Source: DATIUV01 sp049322755 (GTDB lineage Bacteria > Pseudomonadota > Gammaproteobacteria > Burkholderiales > UBA6910). From it: a stretch of DNA of 64,000 bases. Numbering within the stretch: position 1 is the first letter of the stretch; every line of letters begins with the position of its first letter. The notes beneath the pieces were generated by a model. The model searched no databases. It was not told the origin of the DNA and saw only the letters and a program-made list of their open reading frames with translations. Of the stretch, positions 18,633 to 26,563 are shown one piece after another. The translations under genes and the position numbers were made by a program. The stretch spans positions 45,124-109,123 of the forward strand of contig JBMOQX010000029.1 in assembly GCA_049322755.1 (NCBI GenBank). The letters run 5' to 3'.

Positions 18633-20192
18633 ATGGTTGAGGTACTCCAGCATCTGGGCGTCGGCTTCGTCCACGTATTCCAGTTCCATAACCTCCTGGC
18701 GTTGTTCATCGGCCTGATTGCGGGGCTGCTGGTGGCCGTACTGCCAGGGCTCACGCTGGTGATGGGCGTCGTGCTGGCGCTGCCGTTCACGTACAGCATG
18801 GACTTCACGGCGGCGATCATCCTGCTCACGGCCATGTACGTCTCCGGCACCTACGCCGGCGCCTGGACCTCGATCCTGTTCCGCGTCCCCGGCGAGCCGA
18901 TGGACGTGCCGCTGCTGTGGGACGGCTACACCATGGCGCGCAACGGCGAGGCGGCCCAGGCGCTGGGCTGGACGCTGATCGCGGCCCTGGTGGGCGGACT
19001 GACCGCGGCGACCTTCATGGTGGCCGCGGCGGAGCCGATCGCCAGGATCGCGCTCACCTTCTCCACGCCGGAGTACTTCGCCGTCCTGTTCTTCGGCCTG
19101 GCGAGCGTGGTGTCGCTGGGCGGCGGCTCGCTCACCAACGCCCTCATCAGCCTGTTCATCGGGCTGCTCATCGCCACCGTCGGCGTGGACGACACCTACG
19201 GCTCCGAGCGCTTCACCTTCGGCGTGCCGCTGCTCAAGGACGGCATCGATTACCTGGTGGTGATGGTGGGCGCCTACGGCCTGGGGGAAGTGTTCGCACG
19301 CATGGAAGCGGGGTTCCAGTCGGCGCCGCTGCAGAAGGTCGCCGACATCAAGACGCGGCTGCCGAAACTCAAGGATCTGCTGCGCATGAAAGGCTCGCTG
19401 ACCCGGGGCTCGCTGGTGGGCATCATCGTCGGCCTGGTTCCGGGTGCGGGCGCCACGATCGCCTCGTTCGTGTCCTACGGCGCGGAGATGCAGTACGGAA
19501 AGAACAAGGAAAAGCTCGGGACCGGGATTCCCGAAGGCATCGTGGCGCCCCAGACGGCGGCCACGTCATCGGTGGGCGGGGCGCTGATTCCGCTTATCAC
19601 CATGGGCATCCCCGGCAGCGGCGCCACCGCGATCATCCTCGGCGCCTTCCTGCTCCACGGCCTGCAGCCGGGCCCGCAGGTATTCCAGTCCTCGCCCGAG
19701 ATCATCTATGCGATGTTCGCCTCGCTCTTCGTCGGCATCATCGGCATGTGCGTGATCGGCTTCTTCGCGGCCAAGTGGCTGATCAAGGTGCTGGACTTTC
19801 CCGAGGCGGTGGTGTCGGCCTACGTGGTCATGTCCTGCTTCCTGGGGGCGTTCGCCGCGCGCAACAACGTCACCGACCTCTGGCTGCTGGCGTTCTTCGG
19901 CATCCTCGGCTATCTGTGCGAGCGTTTCCGCTTCCCGATCACGCCGCTGGTGCTGGGCGTGATCCTGGGGCCGCTGACCGAAACCAACTTCATGACCACC
20001 ATGGTCAGCTACGACAACGACTGGACGATTTTCTTCACGCGCCCGATCAGCGGCACCATCATGGCGCTGGCGATCCTCTCGCTGGTGTTCCCGCTGGTGC
20101 GCCATCTGCTGCGGCGGCGCAAACTCGCGCGCACGGCGGAGGCGGCTCTGTTCGCCCGTCGCCAGCGCGGAACCCACGAGGCCAACCTATGA
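18633..20192 (+). CDS. tctA: TctA-family large permease subunit
   Basis: 519 aa polytopic membrane protein, standard TctA length, probably 10-12 helices. The two family glycine motifs are intact: GLVPGAGATIASFVSYG (about 270-286) and GIPGSGATAIILGAF (about 326-340), which likely form the translocation site. With TctC and TctB it makes a secondary, ion-gradient-driven importer. Its TGA overlaps the ATG of the next gene, indicating translational coupling of the transporter to the acylating dehydrogenase. Confidence 0.93.
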   Translation: MVEVLQHLGVGFVHVFQFHNLLALFIGLIAGLLVAVLPGLTLVMGVVLALPFTYSMDFTAAIILLTAMYVSGTYAGAWTSILFRVPGEPMDVPLLWDGYTMARNGEAAQALGWTLIAALVGGLTAATFMVAAAEPIARIALTFSTPEYFAVLFFGLASVVSLGGGSLTNALISLFIGLLIATVGVDDTYGSERFTFGVPLLKDGIDYLVVMVGAYGLGEVFARMEAGFQSAPLQKVADIKTRLPKLKDLLRMKGSLTRGSLVGIIVGLVPGAGATIASFVSYGAEMQYGKNKEKLGTGIPEGIVAPQTAATSSVGGALIPLITMGIPGSGATAIILGAFLLHGLQPGPQVFQSSPEIIYAMFASLFVGIIGMCVIGFFAAKWLIKVLDFPEAVVSAYVVMSCFLGAFAARNNVTDLWLLAFFGILGYLCERFRFPITPLVLGVILGPLTETNFMTTMVSYDNDWTIFFTRPISGTIMALAILSLVFPLVRHLLRRRKLARTAEAALFARRQRGTHEANL

Positions 20193-21616
20193 GTGCGAAT
20201 GCAGGCAAGCTGTTCGCGGCCAACGCCGCGGAAACCGTCGCCGCGCTGGTGAAGCGCGCCCGCGCTGCCCAGGCGATCTACGACGGCTACACCCAGGAGC
20301 AGGTGGACGAGGTGGTGACCGCCGCGGGCTGGGCCATCGTCAAGCCGGAGAACAACGAACTGCTGGCCAGGCTGGCGGTGGCGGACACCGGGCTCGGCAA
20401 CGTTGCCGACAAGATCACCAAGAACCGGCGCAAGACCATGGGCCTGCTGCGCGACCTGCGCGGCGCGAAAAGCGTCGGCGTGATCGCCGAGTATCCCGAG
20501 CTCGGCCTCACCGAGATCGCCCGTCCTGTCGGCGTGGTGGCGGCGGTGACGCCCTCCACCAACCCGGCGGCGACCCCGGCCAACAAGATCATCAATGCGC
20601 TCAAGGGCCGCAATGCGGTGATCCTGTCGCCCTCGCCCAAGGGCTACGGCACCAGCGAGAAGCTGCTGCAGTTCATCCACGCCGAGCTCGACCGGGTCGG
20701 TGCGCCGCGCGACCTGGTGCAGCAGCTGCCGCAGCCGGTGTCGAAGGAGGCTTCGGCCGAGCTGATGCGCCAGGCCGACCTGGTGGTGGTGACCGGCTCC
20801 CAGAACAACGTGCGCGCCGCCTACACCAGCGGCACGCCGGCGGTGGGCGTGGGCGCCGGCAACGTGGCGGTCATCGTCGACGAAAGCGCCGACCTGGCCG
20901 ACGCCGCCGACAAGATCATGCGCTCCAAGACCTTCGACAACGCCACCAGCTGCTCCTCGGAGAACAGCGTTGTCATCGTCGATGCGGTATACGAGCGCAT
21001 GCTGGGCGAGCTGGCCCGGACCGGCGGCGTGATGCTGAATGAGGGCGAGAAGCGGGTGCTGGGCGAGGCCATGTGGCCGGGCGGCAAGCTCACCACGGAA
21101 CTGATCGCCAAGTCGGCGCCCGAGATCTGCGCGCGTGTCGGCCTCGACCGCCCCGGCATGGACCGCTGCAGGTTCCTGATGGTGGAAGAGGATGGCGTCG
21201 GCCGCGAGCACCCGTACTCGGGCGAGAAGCTCGCGCCGGTACTGGCGGTATACCGCGCCCGCGACTTCGACCACGCGGCGGAGATCGTGCGCGCGATCTA
21301 CGGCTACCAGGGCGCGGGGCACTCCCTGGGCATCCACACGCGGCACGAGGAGCGCGCCCGCTGGCTCGGCCTCAACATGCCGGTGTGCCGGGTGATCGTG
21401 AACCAGGCCCACTGTTTCGCCAACGGCGGCAATTTCGACAACGGCCTGCCGTTCTCCCTCTCCATGGGTTGCGGTACCTGGGGCGGCAACAGCACCTCGG
21501 ACAACGTCAACTACAGGCACTACCTCAACATCACGCGCATCGCCCGGGTGATCCCGCCGCGCGAGCCCACCGAGGACGAGCTGTTCGGCGCCTACCGCAA
21601 GAAGTACGGGGCGTGA
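20189..21616 (+). CDS. sauS: Acylating aldehyde dehydrogenase, SauS-like (sulfoacetaldehyde dehydrogenase)
   Basis: 475 aa CoA-dependent aldehyde dehydrogenase. Catalytic Cys255 lies in NATSCSSENS, and TPSTNPAATPANKI (121-134) and GVGAGN (220-225) are typical of the acylating branch. Overall it most resembles SauS, which interconverts sulfoacetyl-CoA and sulfoacetaldehyde with NADP(H). The next gene is an acyl-CoA ligase, the partner expected of SauS. The start overlaps the tctA stop (ATGA). A much longer in-frame reading toward 18917 is open only because it is out of frame with tctA in GC-rich DNA. Related enzymes act on succinate semialdehyde or acetaldehyde, so the sulfoacetaldehyde assignment rests on family resemblance and context. 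Confidence 0.7.
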   Translation: MSANAGKLFAANAAETVAALVKRARAAQAIYDGYTQEQVDEVVTAAGWAIVKPENNELLARLAVADTGLGNVADKITKNRRKTMGLLRDLRGAKSVGVIAEYPELGLTEIARPVGVVAAVTPSTNPAATPANKIINALKGRNAVILSPSPKGYGTSEKLLQFIHAELDRVGAPRDLVQQLPQPVSKEASAELMRQADLVVVTGSQNNVRAAYTSGTPAVGVGAGNVAVIVDESADLADAADKIMRSKTFDNATSCSSENSVVIVDAVYERMLGELARTGGVMLNEGEKRVLGEAMWPGGKLTTELIAKSAPEICARVGLDRPGMDRCRFLMVEEDGVGREHPYSGEKLAPVLAVYRARDFDHAAEIVRAIYGYQGAGHSLGIHTRHEERARWLGLNMPVCRVIVNQAHCFANGGNFDNGLPFSLSMGCGTWGGNSTSDNVNYRHYLNITRIARVIPPREPTEDELFGAYRKKYGA

Positions 21617-21620
21617 GGCG

Positions 21621-23159
21621 ATGCGCACGGTTCGGCATTTCATCGATCTCCAGGCGCGCGAGCGCCCGGACGCGCCCTACCTGATCGCGCCGGAAACCGG
21701 ACGCGTGCTCAGCTACGGCGAGCTGCGCGAGAGTTCGCTGCGGCTCGCCGCGCATCTCGCCGGTCTCGGGCTGTCGAAGGGCGACAAGGTGTCGCTCATG
21801 CTGCATAACGGCTACCAGACGGCGCGCCTCTTCCTGGGGGTGATGTACGGCGGTTACGTGGTGTCGCCGGTGAACCTGCTGGCGCAGCCCTCCCAGCTCA
21901 GGCACGTGCTGGACCATTCGGACTCGAAGGTGGTGTTCGTCGCGCCCGACTTCGAGGAGCGGGTGCGGCAGATGCTCCGGGAGATCGGGCGCCAGGTCGT
22001 GGTGCGGGTCCTCGACGTCGACCTCGAGGAGTTCATCGACGGGCCCCGCGCGGCATCGGAGTCCGGGCTGCACCCGGTGGGCGAGGACGACGACGCGCTG
22101 CTCATGTACACCTCCGGCACCACCGGCCTGCCCAAGGGCGCGCTGCTCACGCACAAGGCGGTGATCTCCGGCGGATTGTTCGTCACCCAGGCACACGAAC
22201 TGCAGCCCGGCGACCGGGTGTTGTCGTCGCTGCCGCTCTACCACATCAACGGGCAGATCGTGACCGCGGTGGCGCCGCTGACCCACGGCGGCTGCGTGAT
22301 CATGCCGCGCCGCTTCAGCGTTTCCCAGTTTTGGGAGCTCGCGGACGCCCACAAGGCCACCTGGATCAACGTGGTGCCTACCATCATTTCCTATCTCCTC
22401 AATGCGCCGGATCCGCGTGAACGGGGGCTGGACCTCTCGCGCATCCGCTTCTGCCGGTCGGCCTCGGCGCCACTGCCGCCCGCCCAGCACCGGGCCTTCG
22501 AGGACAAGTTCGGCATCGGCATCATCGAGACCTTCGGCATGACCGAAACCGCGGCGCCATGCTTCACCAACCCGCTGGATCCGGCCCGGCGCAAGATCGG
22601 CAGCCCGGGCCAGGCGTTCGGCAACGAGGCCAAGATCATCGACCCCGAAAGCGGCCGGACCCTGCCGCCCAACACGCCGGGCGAGATGATGGTGCGCGGC
22701 GACAACGTCATGCGCGGCTACTACAAGAATCCCGAGGCCACCGCCAAGACCCTGGAGCCGGATGGCTGGATGCACACCGGCGACGTGGGCTACCTGGACG
22801 AGGACGGCTTCGTGTTCGTCACGGGGCGCATCAAGGAGCTCATCATCAAGGGCGGCGAAAACATCGCGCCGCGCGAGATCGACGAGGCGCTGCTCAAGCA
22901 CCCGGCGGTGCTGGAGGCGGCGGCGGTGGGCATTCCCGACGAGCACTACGGCCAGGAGATCGCCGCCTTCGTGGTGCTCAAGGACGGCTGCGCCTGCACC
23001 GGCGAGGAGCTCATCGCGTTCTGTCGCGAGCACCTCGGCCGCTACAAGACGCCCAAGGTGATGCGCTTCGTCGCCGAGCTGCCCAAGGGGCCGTCGGGGA
23101 AGGTGCAGCGGCTCAAGCTGCTGGAGCTCCCGGCCGAACCCCGGCGCGCCACCGCGTAG
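21621..23159 (+). CDS. sauT: Acyl-CoA ligase, SauT-like (sulfoacetate-CoA ligase)
   Basis: 512 aa member of the ANL superfamily, which forms an acyl-AMP and then an acyl-CoA. The P-loop YTSGTTGLPKG lies at 163-173, the A5 motif ETFGMTETAAP near 300, the A7 motif GWMHTGDVGYLDEDGF near 380, the hinge KELIIKGGENIAPREID, and the C-terminal catalytic Lys in PKGPSGKVQ. It starts 4 bp after the SauS-like gene and ends the operon. The pair would convert an imported carboxylate to its CoA ester and then to an aldehyde; with sulfoacetate this gives sulfoacetaldehyde, the substrate of Xsc. General identification is firm, substrate is inferred. Confidence 0.72.
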   Translation: MRTVRHFIDLQARERPDAPYLIAPETGRVLSYGELRESSLRLAAHLAGLGLSKGDKVSLMLHNGYQTARLFLGVMYGGYVVSPVNLLAQPSQLRHVLDHSDSKVVFVAPDFEERVRQMLREIGRQVVVRVLDVDLEEFIDGPRAASESGLHPVGEDDDALLMYTSGTTGLPKGALLTHKAVISGGLFVTQAHELQPGDRVLSSLPLYHINGQIVTAVAPLTHGGCVIMPRRFSVSQFWELADAHKATWINVVPTIISYLLNAPDPRERGLDLSRIRFCRSASAPLPPAQHRAFEDKFGIGIIETFGMTETAAPCFTNPLDPARRKIGSPGQAFGNEAKIIDPESGRTLPPNTPGEMMVRGDNVMRGYYKNPEATAKTLEPDGWMHTGDVGYLDEDGFVFVTGRIKELIIKGGENIAPREIDEALLKHPAVLEAAAVGIPDEHYGQEIAAFVVLKDGCACTGEELIAFCREHLGRYKTPKVMRFVAELPKGPSGKVQRLKLLELPAEPRRATA

Positions 23160-23186
23160 CGGGTTCTGCCGTCGCCGGGGCGGCCG

Positions 23187-24455
23187 TCACCGGACCGCCC
23201 AGAGCGAGATCGCGGGCACAAAGCCTACCAGGATCGAGATCCCGATCATCGTGATGACGAACGGAATCGCGCGATGCGCGATGGCCATGATCGGCGTGCC
23301 CGTGAGCCCTGCCATCACGAACAGGTTGAGGCCCATCGGCGGCGTGATGAAGCCGAGACCCAGCGACGTGATCATGAACACGCAGAAGTGCACCTGGTCC
23401 ATGCCGACTGCCTGCGCCACCGGGTAGAGCAGCGGCGCCAGGATCACGATGTTGGGCGTCGTCTCCATGAACATGCCGGAGATGATGAAGATCAGCAGCA
23501 TCACCAGCACCAGCGCGATCGGGTCGTCGGTGATGGACGTGAGCCCCGCGACGAACGTCTGCGGTACGTCGAGGACGGTGAGCGCCTGGGCGAACAGCAT
23601 CGCCACGCCGATGATGGGCAGGATCACCCCGTTCACCCGCGCCGAGGTCTCCAGCATCGCCGGGAAATCCTTGAGCTCCACCGTGCCCTGGATCACGCCC
23701 ACCAGCAGCGCCACCGCCACCGCCACCGCGGCGGACTCCGTCGGGGTGAACACCCCCGAGTAGATGCCGCCGAGGATAATCAGCGGGATCGACAGCGCCC
23801 ACTTGGCGTCGTTGAGGGTGCGGAACCAGCGTCCCCACGAGAAGCGGTGGCGCGAGTTCTCGTAGCCGTTGATGCGGTTCACCACGACGTTGGTGAGCAC
23901 CACGCCCAGGAGAACGATCACCCCCGGAATGGCCGCGGCGACGAACAGCGTCGAGGACGAGATCCCCAGCACCAGGCCGATGATGATGTAGGCGATCGAG
24001 GGCGGAATCAGGATGCCGGTGCAGGCGCCGCTCGCCACCAGCGCGCACGCGTACGGTTTGGGATAGCCCAACTCTACCAGGCGCGCCATGGTGATGCGGC
24101 CGATGGCGGCGGCGTCGGCGGCGTCCGAGCCCGAAATGCAGGCGAAGAAGCCGCAGCCGAGCGCGGTGGAGGTGCCGAACCCGGAGCGCAGGCTGCCGGT
24201 GGTGGCTTCGGCGAAATCCAGCAGCTTGTACGCGAGACCCGAGCGCACCATCACGTCGCCGGTGAGCACGAACAGCGGAATCGCGATCAGCGCGAACGAG
24301 TCGACGCCCTGGAACAGCGCTTCCCCCAGCAGCGACAGCGGCAGCGCTCCGGTCGAGAGCAGTAATGCAATGGTGCCCAGCCCCAGCGACACCCAGAAGG
24401 GCACCGCCAGGAACAGCAGCAGCAGGACGAAGCCGATGCCCAGGCCGACTTCCAT
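23187..24455 (-). CDS. dctM: TRAP transporter large permease (DctM-like)
   Basis: 422 aa polytopic protein, typical DctM length, with about 12 helices. Family features include GCGFFACISGSDAADAAAIG (about 91-110), GILIPPSIAYIIIG (about 141-154) and a second repeat with PTESAAVA and FITPPMGLNLF near the C-terminus. It uses the sodium gradient to import substrate delivered by the binding protein. It is the last gene of the leftward TRAP group, 18 bp after dctQ, and ends 27 bp from the convergent SauT-like gene. In an hpsN context it corresponds to a candidate HpsK/L/M component (inference). Confidence 0.92.
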   Translation of the reverse strand: MEVGLGIGFVLLLLFLAVPFWVSLGLGTIALLLSTGALPLSLLGEALFQGVDSFALIAIPLFVLTGDVMVRSGLAYKLLDFAEATTGSLRSGFGTSTALGCGFFACISGSDAADAAAIGRITMARLVELGYPKPYACALVASGACTGILIPPSIAYIIIGLVLGISSSTLFVAAAIPGVIVLLGVVLTNVVVNRINGYENSRHRFSWGRWFRTLNDAKWALSIPLIILGGIYSGVFTPTESAAVAVAVALLVGVIQGTVELKDFPAMLETSARVNGVILPIIGVAMLFAQALTVLDVPQTFVAGLTSITDDPIALVLVMLLIFIISGMFMETTPNIVILAPLLYPVAQAVGMDQVHFCVFMITSLGLGFITPPMGLNLFVMAGLTGTPIMAIAHRAIPFVITMIGISILVGFVPAISLWAVR

Positions 24456-24473
24456 GGCGTCTTCCCCGGAATC

Positions 24474-24989
24474 TCAGTCGAACAGCAGCGTGCCGGCGAA
24501 GGCTTCGCGGCCGGCGCGGAGGTTCTGGATGTCGCGCCATGCCGACTGCAGCACCCGCACCACCATCATCGAGAAGCCCAGCGGCACCGCCGCCTCGAAC
24601 CACACTTGGCTCACGCGCAATGCCGGGGCCAGGGCGTCGAACTCGATCATGGTGGAAATCGTTTCCAGCGACCAAAAGAGGGCGAAGCCGGCGAATATCA
24701 GCGTGCACAGCTCGCCGAAGAGGTAGAGGTAGCCGTGCCAGCGGCGCGGCAGCAGGTGCAGCATGATGTCGAAGCGGATGTGGGCCCGCTGTTTGACCGC
24801 GTAGGACGCGCCCACCCAGCCGAGGTAGATGAAGGCGAAGCGCGCCGCCTCCTCGCCCCACAGCGACGAGAAATCCAGCGCGAAGCGGCGCACCACCTCG
24901 ATCACGATGACGAAGACGATGAAGCAGTAGAACACGAGCATCAGATAGCGCTCGCCGTTCTGGTCGAGCTGCCGCAGCAACTGGCGCAT
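24474..24989 (-). CDS. dctQ: TRAP transporter small permease (DctQ-like)
   Basis: 171 aa with four predicted helices (about 17-36, 50-68, 88-110, 130-150) and the DctQ pattern LWGEEAARFAFIYLGWVGAS followed by the basic loop KQRAHIRFD. ATG 24989 is preferred over a TTG two codons earlier because GGAGG lies 7 nt upstream of the ATG. It is essential for TRAP transport together with the large permease. A perfect GC hairpin separates it from the binding-protein gene. Confidence 0.88.
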   Translation of the reverse strand: MRQLLRQLDQNGERYLMLVFYCFIVFVIVIEVVRRFALDFSSLWGEEAARFAFIYLGWVGASYAVKQRAHIRFDIMLHLLPRRWHGYLYLFGELCTLIFAGFALFWSLETISTMIEFDALAPALRVSQVWFEAAVPLGFSMMVVRVLQSAWRDIQNLRAGREAFAGTLLFD

Positions 24990-25003
24990 GGACAAGCCTC
25001 CGG

Positions 25004-25027
25004 GAGGGGCGGTCCGCGCCGCCCCTC
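25004..25027 (-). other. Perfect GC hairpin between dctP and dctQ
   Basis: A 9-bp perfect inverted repeat (GAGGGGCGG / CCGCCCCTC) with a 6-nt loop lies between the binding-protein stop and the dctQ ribosome binding site. No T-run follows on the transcribed strand. It mirrors the hairpin after tctC, again between a binding protein and its permease. Confidence 0.55.
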
Positions 25028-25046
25028 GGTCATGACACGGCGTGGA

Positions 25047-26198
25047 TCAGCCCGCCACCGTGATCGGGCCTTTGATGTTGGCGGCGGCCTGGAGCCGGTC
25101 GAACAGCTCCAGCGATCCGGCCAGCTCCTTCTTGATGTCGTTCCACTCCGGCCGCTGCGCGCCGCAGGCCTCCACCCACTTCTGCTTCTCCTCGGGGGTG
25201 GGCGTGTGGAACTTGATGCCGGCCTTGCCCATGGCATCCATCGAGTTCTTCCGCGCCACCGGGATCTGGGCGAAGCTCTCGGCCTGGGTCTTGGCGCTGG
25301 CCTCGTCGAATGCCGACTGCAGGTTCTTCGGCAGGCTCTCGTACCACTTGAAGTTGGCGGCGAACATCTGCGCGTCGGGCACCGACTCCACCAGCGTGAT
25401 GCCCTCCAGGATGTCGATGAAGCCGAAGGTGTAGAGCGCGCCCACCGCCGGGTCGAGGCCGTCGGCGACGCCCTGCTTGAGCGCGGTGGGCGTCTCGCCC
25501 CAGGCCACCACCGTCGGGTTGGCGCCGGCCAGGCGGTAGAACTGCTGCAGCAGCTTGGACGAGGGCACGCGCATCTTCATGCCCTTCATGTCGTCGGGTG
25601 TCTTCACCAGCTTGCCGAAGCCCTTGCGCACCGCCACCGTGCGCGGGTCGACGGTGTAGTAGAACATCGGCTTGAAGCCCTTGACCGTCACCTTCGGCGT
25701 GATCTCGCCGTTCCACGCGGCGGACGTCACCAGGTTGGCGAAACGCTGGTTCTCGCCGCACCAGAACGGGATGTTGATCAGATCCACCACCGGCGTGAAG
25801 GGCGAGAAGTTGGACAGCGACACCGCGCCGCCCTGCACGGTGCCGGCCTGCACCTTCTGCGCCAGCGCGCTGCCGACGCCCAGCTGCCCGGCGGGGTACA
25901 GCTTCACGTAGACCGCGCCCTTGGACAGCGCCTCCAGGTTCTTCTTGAACGCCTCCTGCATGATCGGGTAGGTCTCGTAGGCGCCGAGCTTGTACTCGGT
26001 GGCGAAGAGCATGGTGTGCTTGGCCGCCTTCTGCCTGGCGGCCTCGTCGGCGGCGCCCTGCGCCAGCGCGTCCTCCGACCACAGATAGCCGCCGCCGAGG
26101 GCGAGCGCGGCGGTGGTGAAGCCGTAGCGGGCGGCGACATCGAGGAACCGCCGGCGCTCCGGCGAGGACGGGGGGGTGGAGACCGTGCGCTTCTTCAT
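25047..26198 (-). CDS. dctP: TRAP transporter solute-binding protein with Tat-like signal (DctP-like)
   Basis: 383 aa. The N-terminus reads ERRRFLDVAARYGFTTAALA, a twin-arginine-like signal, with cleavage expected after ALAQ near residue 47. The mature DctP fold shows LYPAGQLGVGSALAQKVQAG, KMRVPSSKLLQQFYRLAG (whose Arg typically salt-bridges the substrate carboxylate or acid group) and VAWGETPTALKQGVADGLD. AGGAGG lies just before ATG 26198, which overlaps the stop of the small membrane protein gene (ATGA). In this context the ligand may be dihydroxypropanesulfonate (inference). Confidence 0.87.
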   Translation of the reverse strand: MKKRTVSTPPSSPERRRFLDVAARYGFTTAALALGGGYLWSEDALAQGAADEAARQKAAKHTMLFATEYKLGAYETYPIMQEAFKKNLEALSKGAVYVKLYPAGQLGVGSALAQKVQAGTVQGGAVSLSNFSPFTPVVDLINIPFWCGENQRFANLVTSAAWNGEITPKVTVKGFKPMFYYTVDPRTVAVRKGFGKLVKTPDDMKGMKMRVPSSKLLQQFYRLAGANPTVVAWGETPTALKQGVADGLDPAVGALYTFGFIDILEGITLVESVPDAQMFAANFKWYESLPKNLQSAFDEASAKTQAESFAQIPVARKNSMDAMGKAGIKFHTPTPEEKQKWVEACGAQRPEWNDIKKELAGSLELFDRLQAAANIKGPITVAG

Positions 26199-26455
26199 GC
26201 TGCTCCTCCTTCGGAGTCGTCGTGGGTGGGTGAAAGCAAAGCCGCCGGCGGCTCCTCCTCGATGAGGAGGAGGCCGGCAACGAAAAACGCCATGCCGATG
26301 AGGACCAGCAGGAACTCGCCCACGTCGCCGACGCGCCAGAGCGCGATGCCCAGCTTGACGTGCAGCATGCGCAGCGCGATGTTGAGGGCAAACAGGCCGG
26401 TGAACAGCGCGGCGAGGACGAACCACGGCCGCGCGCTGCGGCGATCGGATATCAC
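26195..26455 (-). CDS. Small two-helix membrane protein coupled to the TRAP binding protein
   Basis: 86 aa from a GTG at 26455 that has GGAGGAGG 7 nt upstream; the ATG at 26473 would itself include that ribosome binding site, so the GTG is preferred. Two hydrophobic helices (about 10-30 and 47-66) flank a short basic loop, and the C-terminus is acidic. The stop overlaps the dctP start. No known family was recognised. It could be an accessory subunit of this TRAP system. The gene is too short and too unlike DctQ (four helices) to be a duplicate small permease. Confidence 0.65.
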   Translation of the reverse strand: MISDRRSARPWFVLAALFTGLFALNIALRMLHVKLGIALWRVGDVGEFLLVLIGMAFFVAGLLLIEEEPPAALLSPTHDDSEGGAA

Positions 26456-26473
26456 GCGTGCGCCTCCTCCCAT

Positions 26474-26544
26474 TGTAATTGTTGCCCGTTGCCGGGCATG
26501 TGGCGTGATTCCCGGAAACTAGGTTCTGCAGCGCGGGCTGTCAA
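26474..26544 (-). promoter_or_regulatory. Candidate TRAP-operon promoter with degenerate LacI half-site
   Basis: On the minus strand a perfect TTGACA (26539-26544) is followed after 17 bp by TAGTTT (26516-26521). About 30 nt further on, GGGCAACAATTACA (26474-26487) keeps seven of ten fixed positions of the LacI consensus and shares the ATTACA half of the hpsN operator. This would allow the transporter to be expressed separately from the enzymes. Confidence 0.4.
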
Positions 26545-26563
26545 GATCGGCGCCACGGCGGCA

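Noticed and set aside
18917..21616. A 899-codon open frame that would read as a large fusion ending in the SauS-like dehydrogenase
   Set aside because: The first two thirds are out of frame with the clearly real tctA gene and have Arg/His/Gly-rich shadow composition. The true start is ATG 20189 overlapping the tctA stop.
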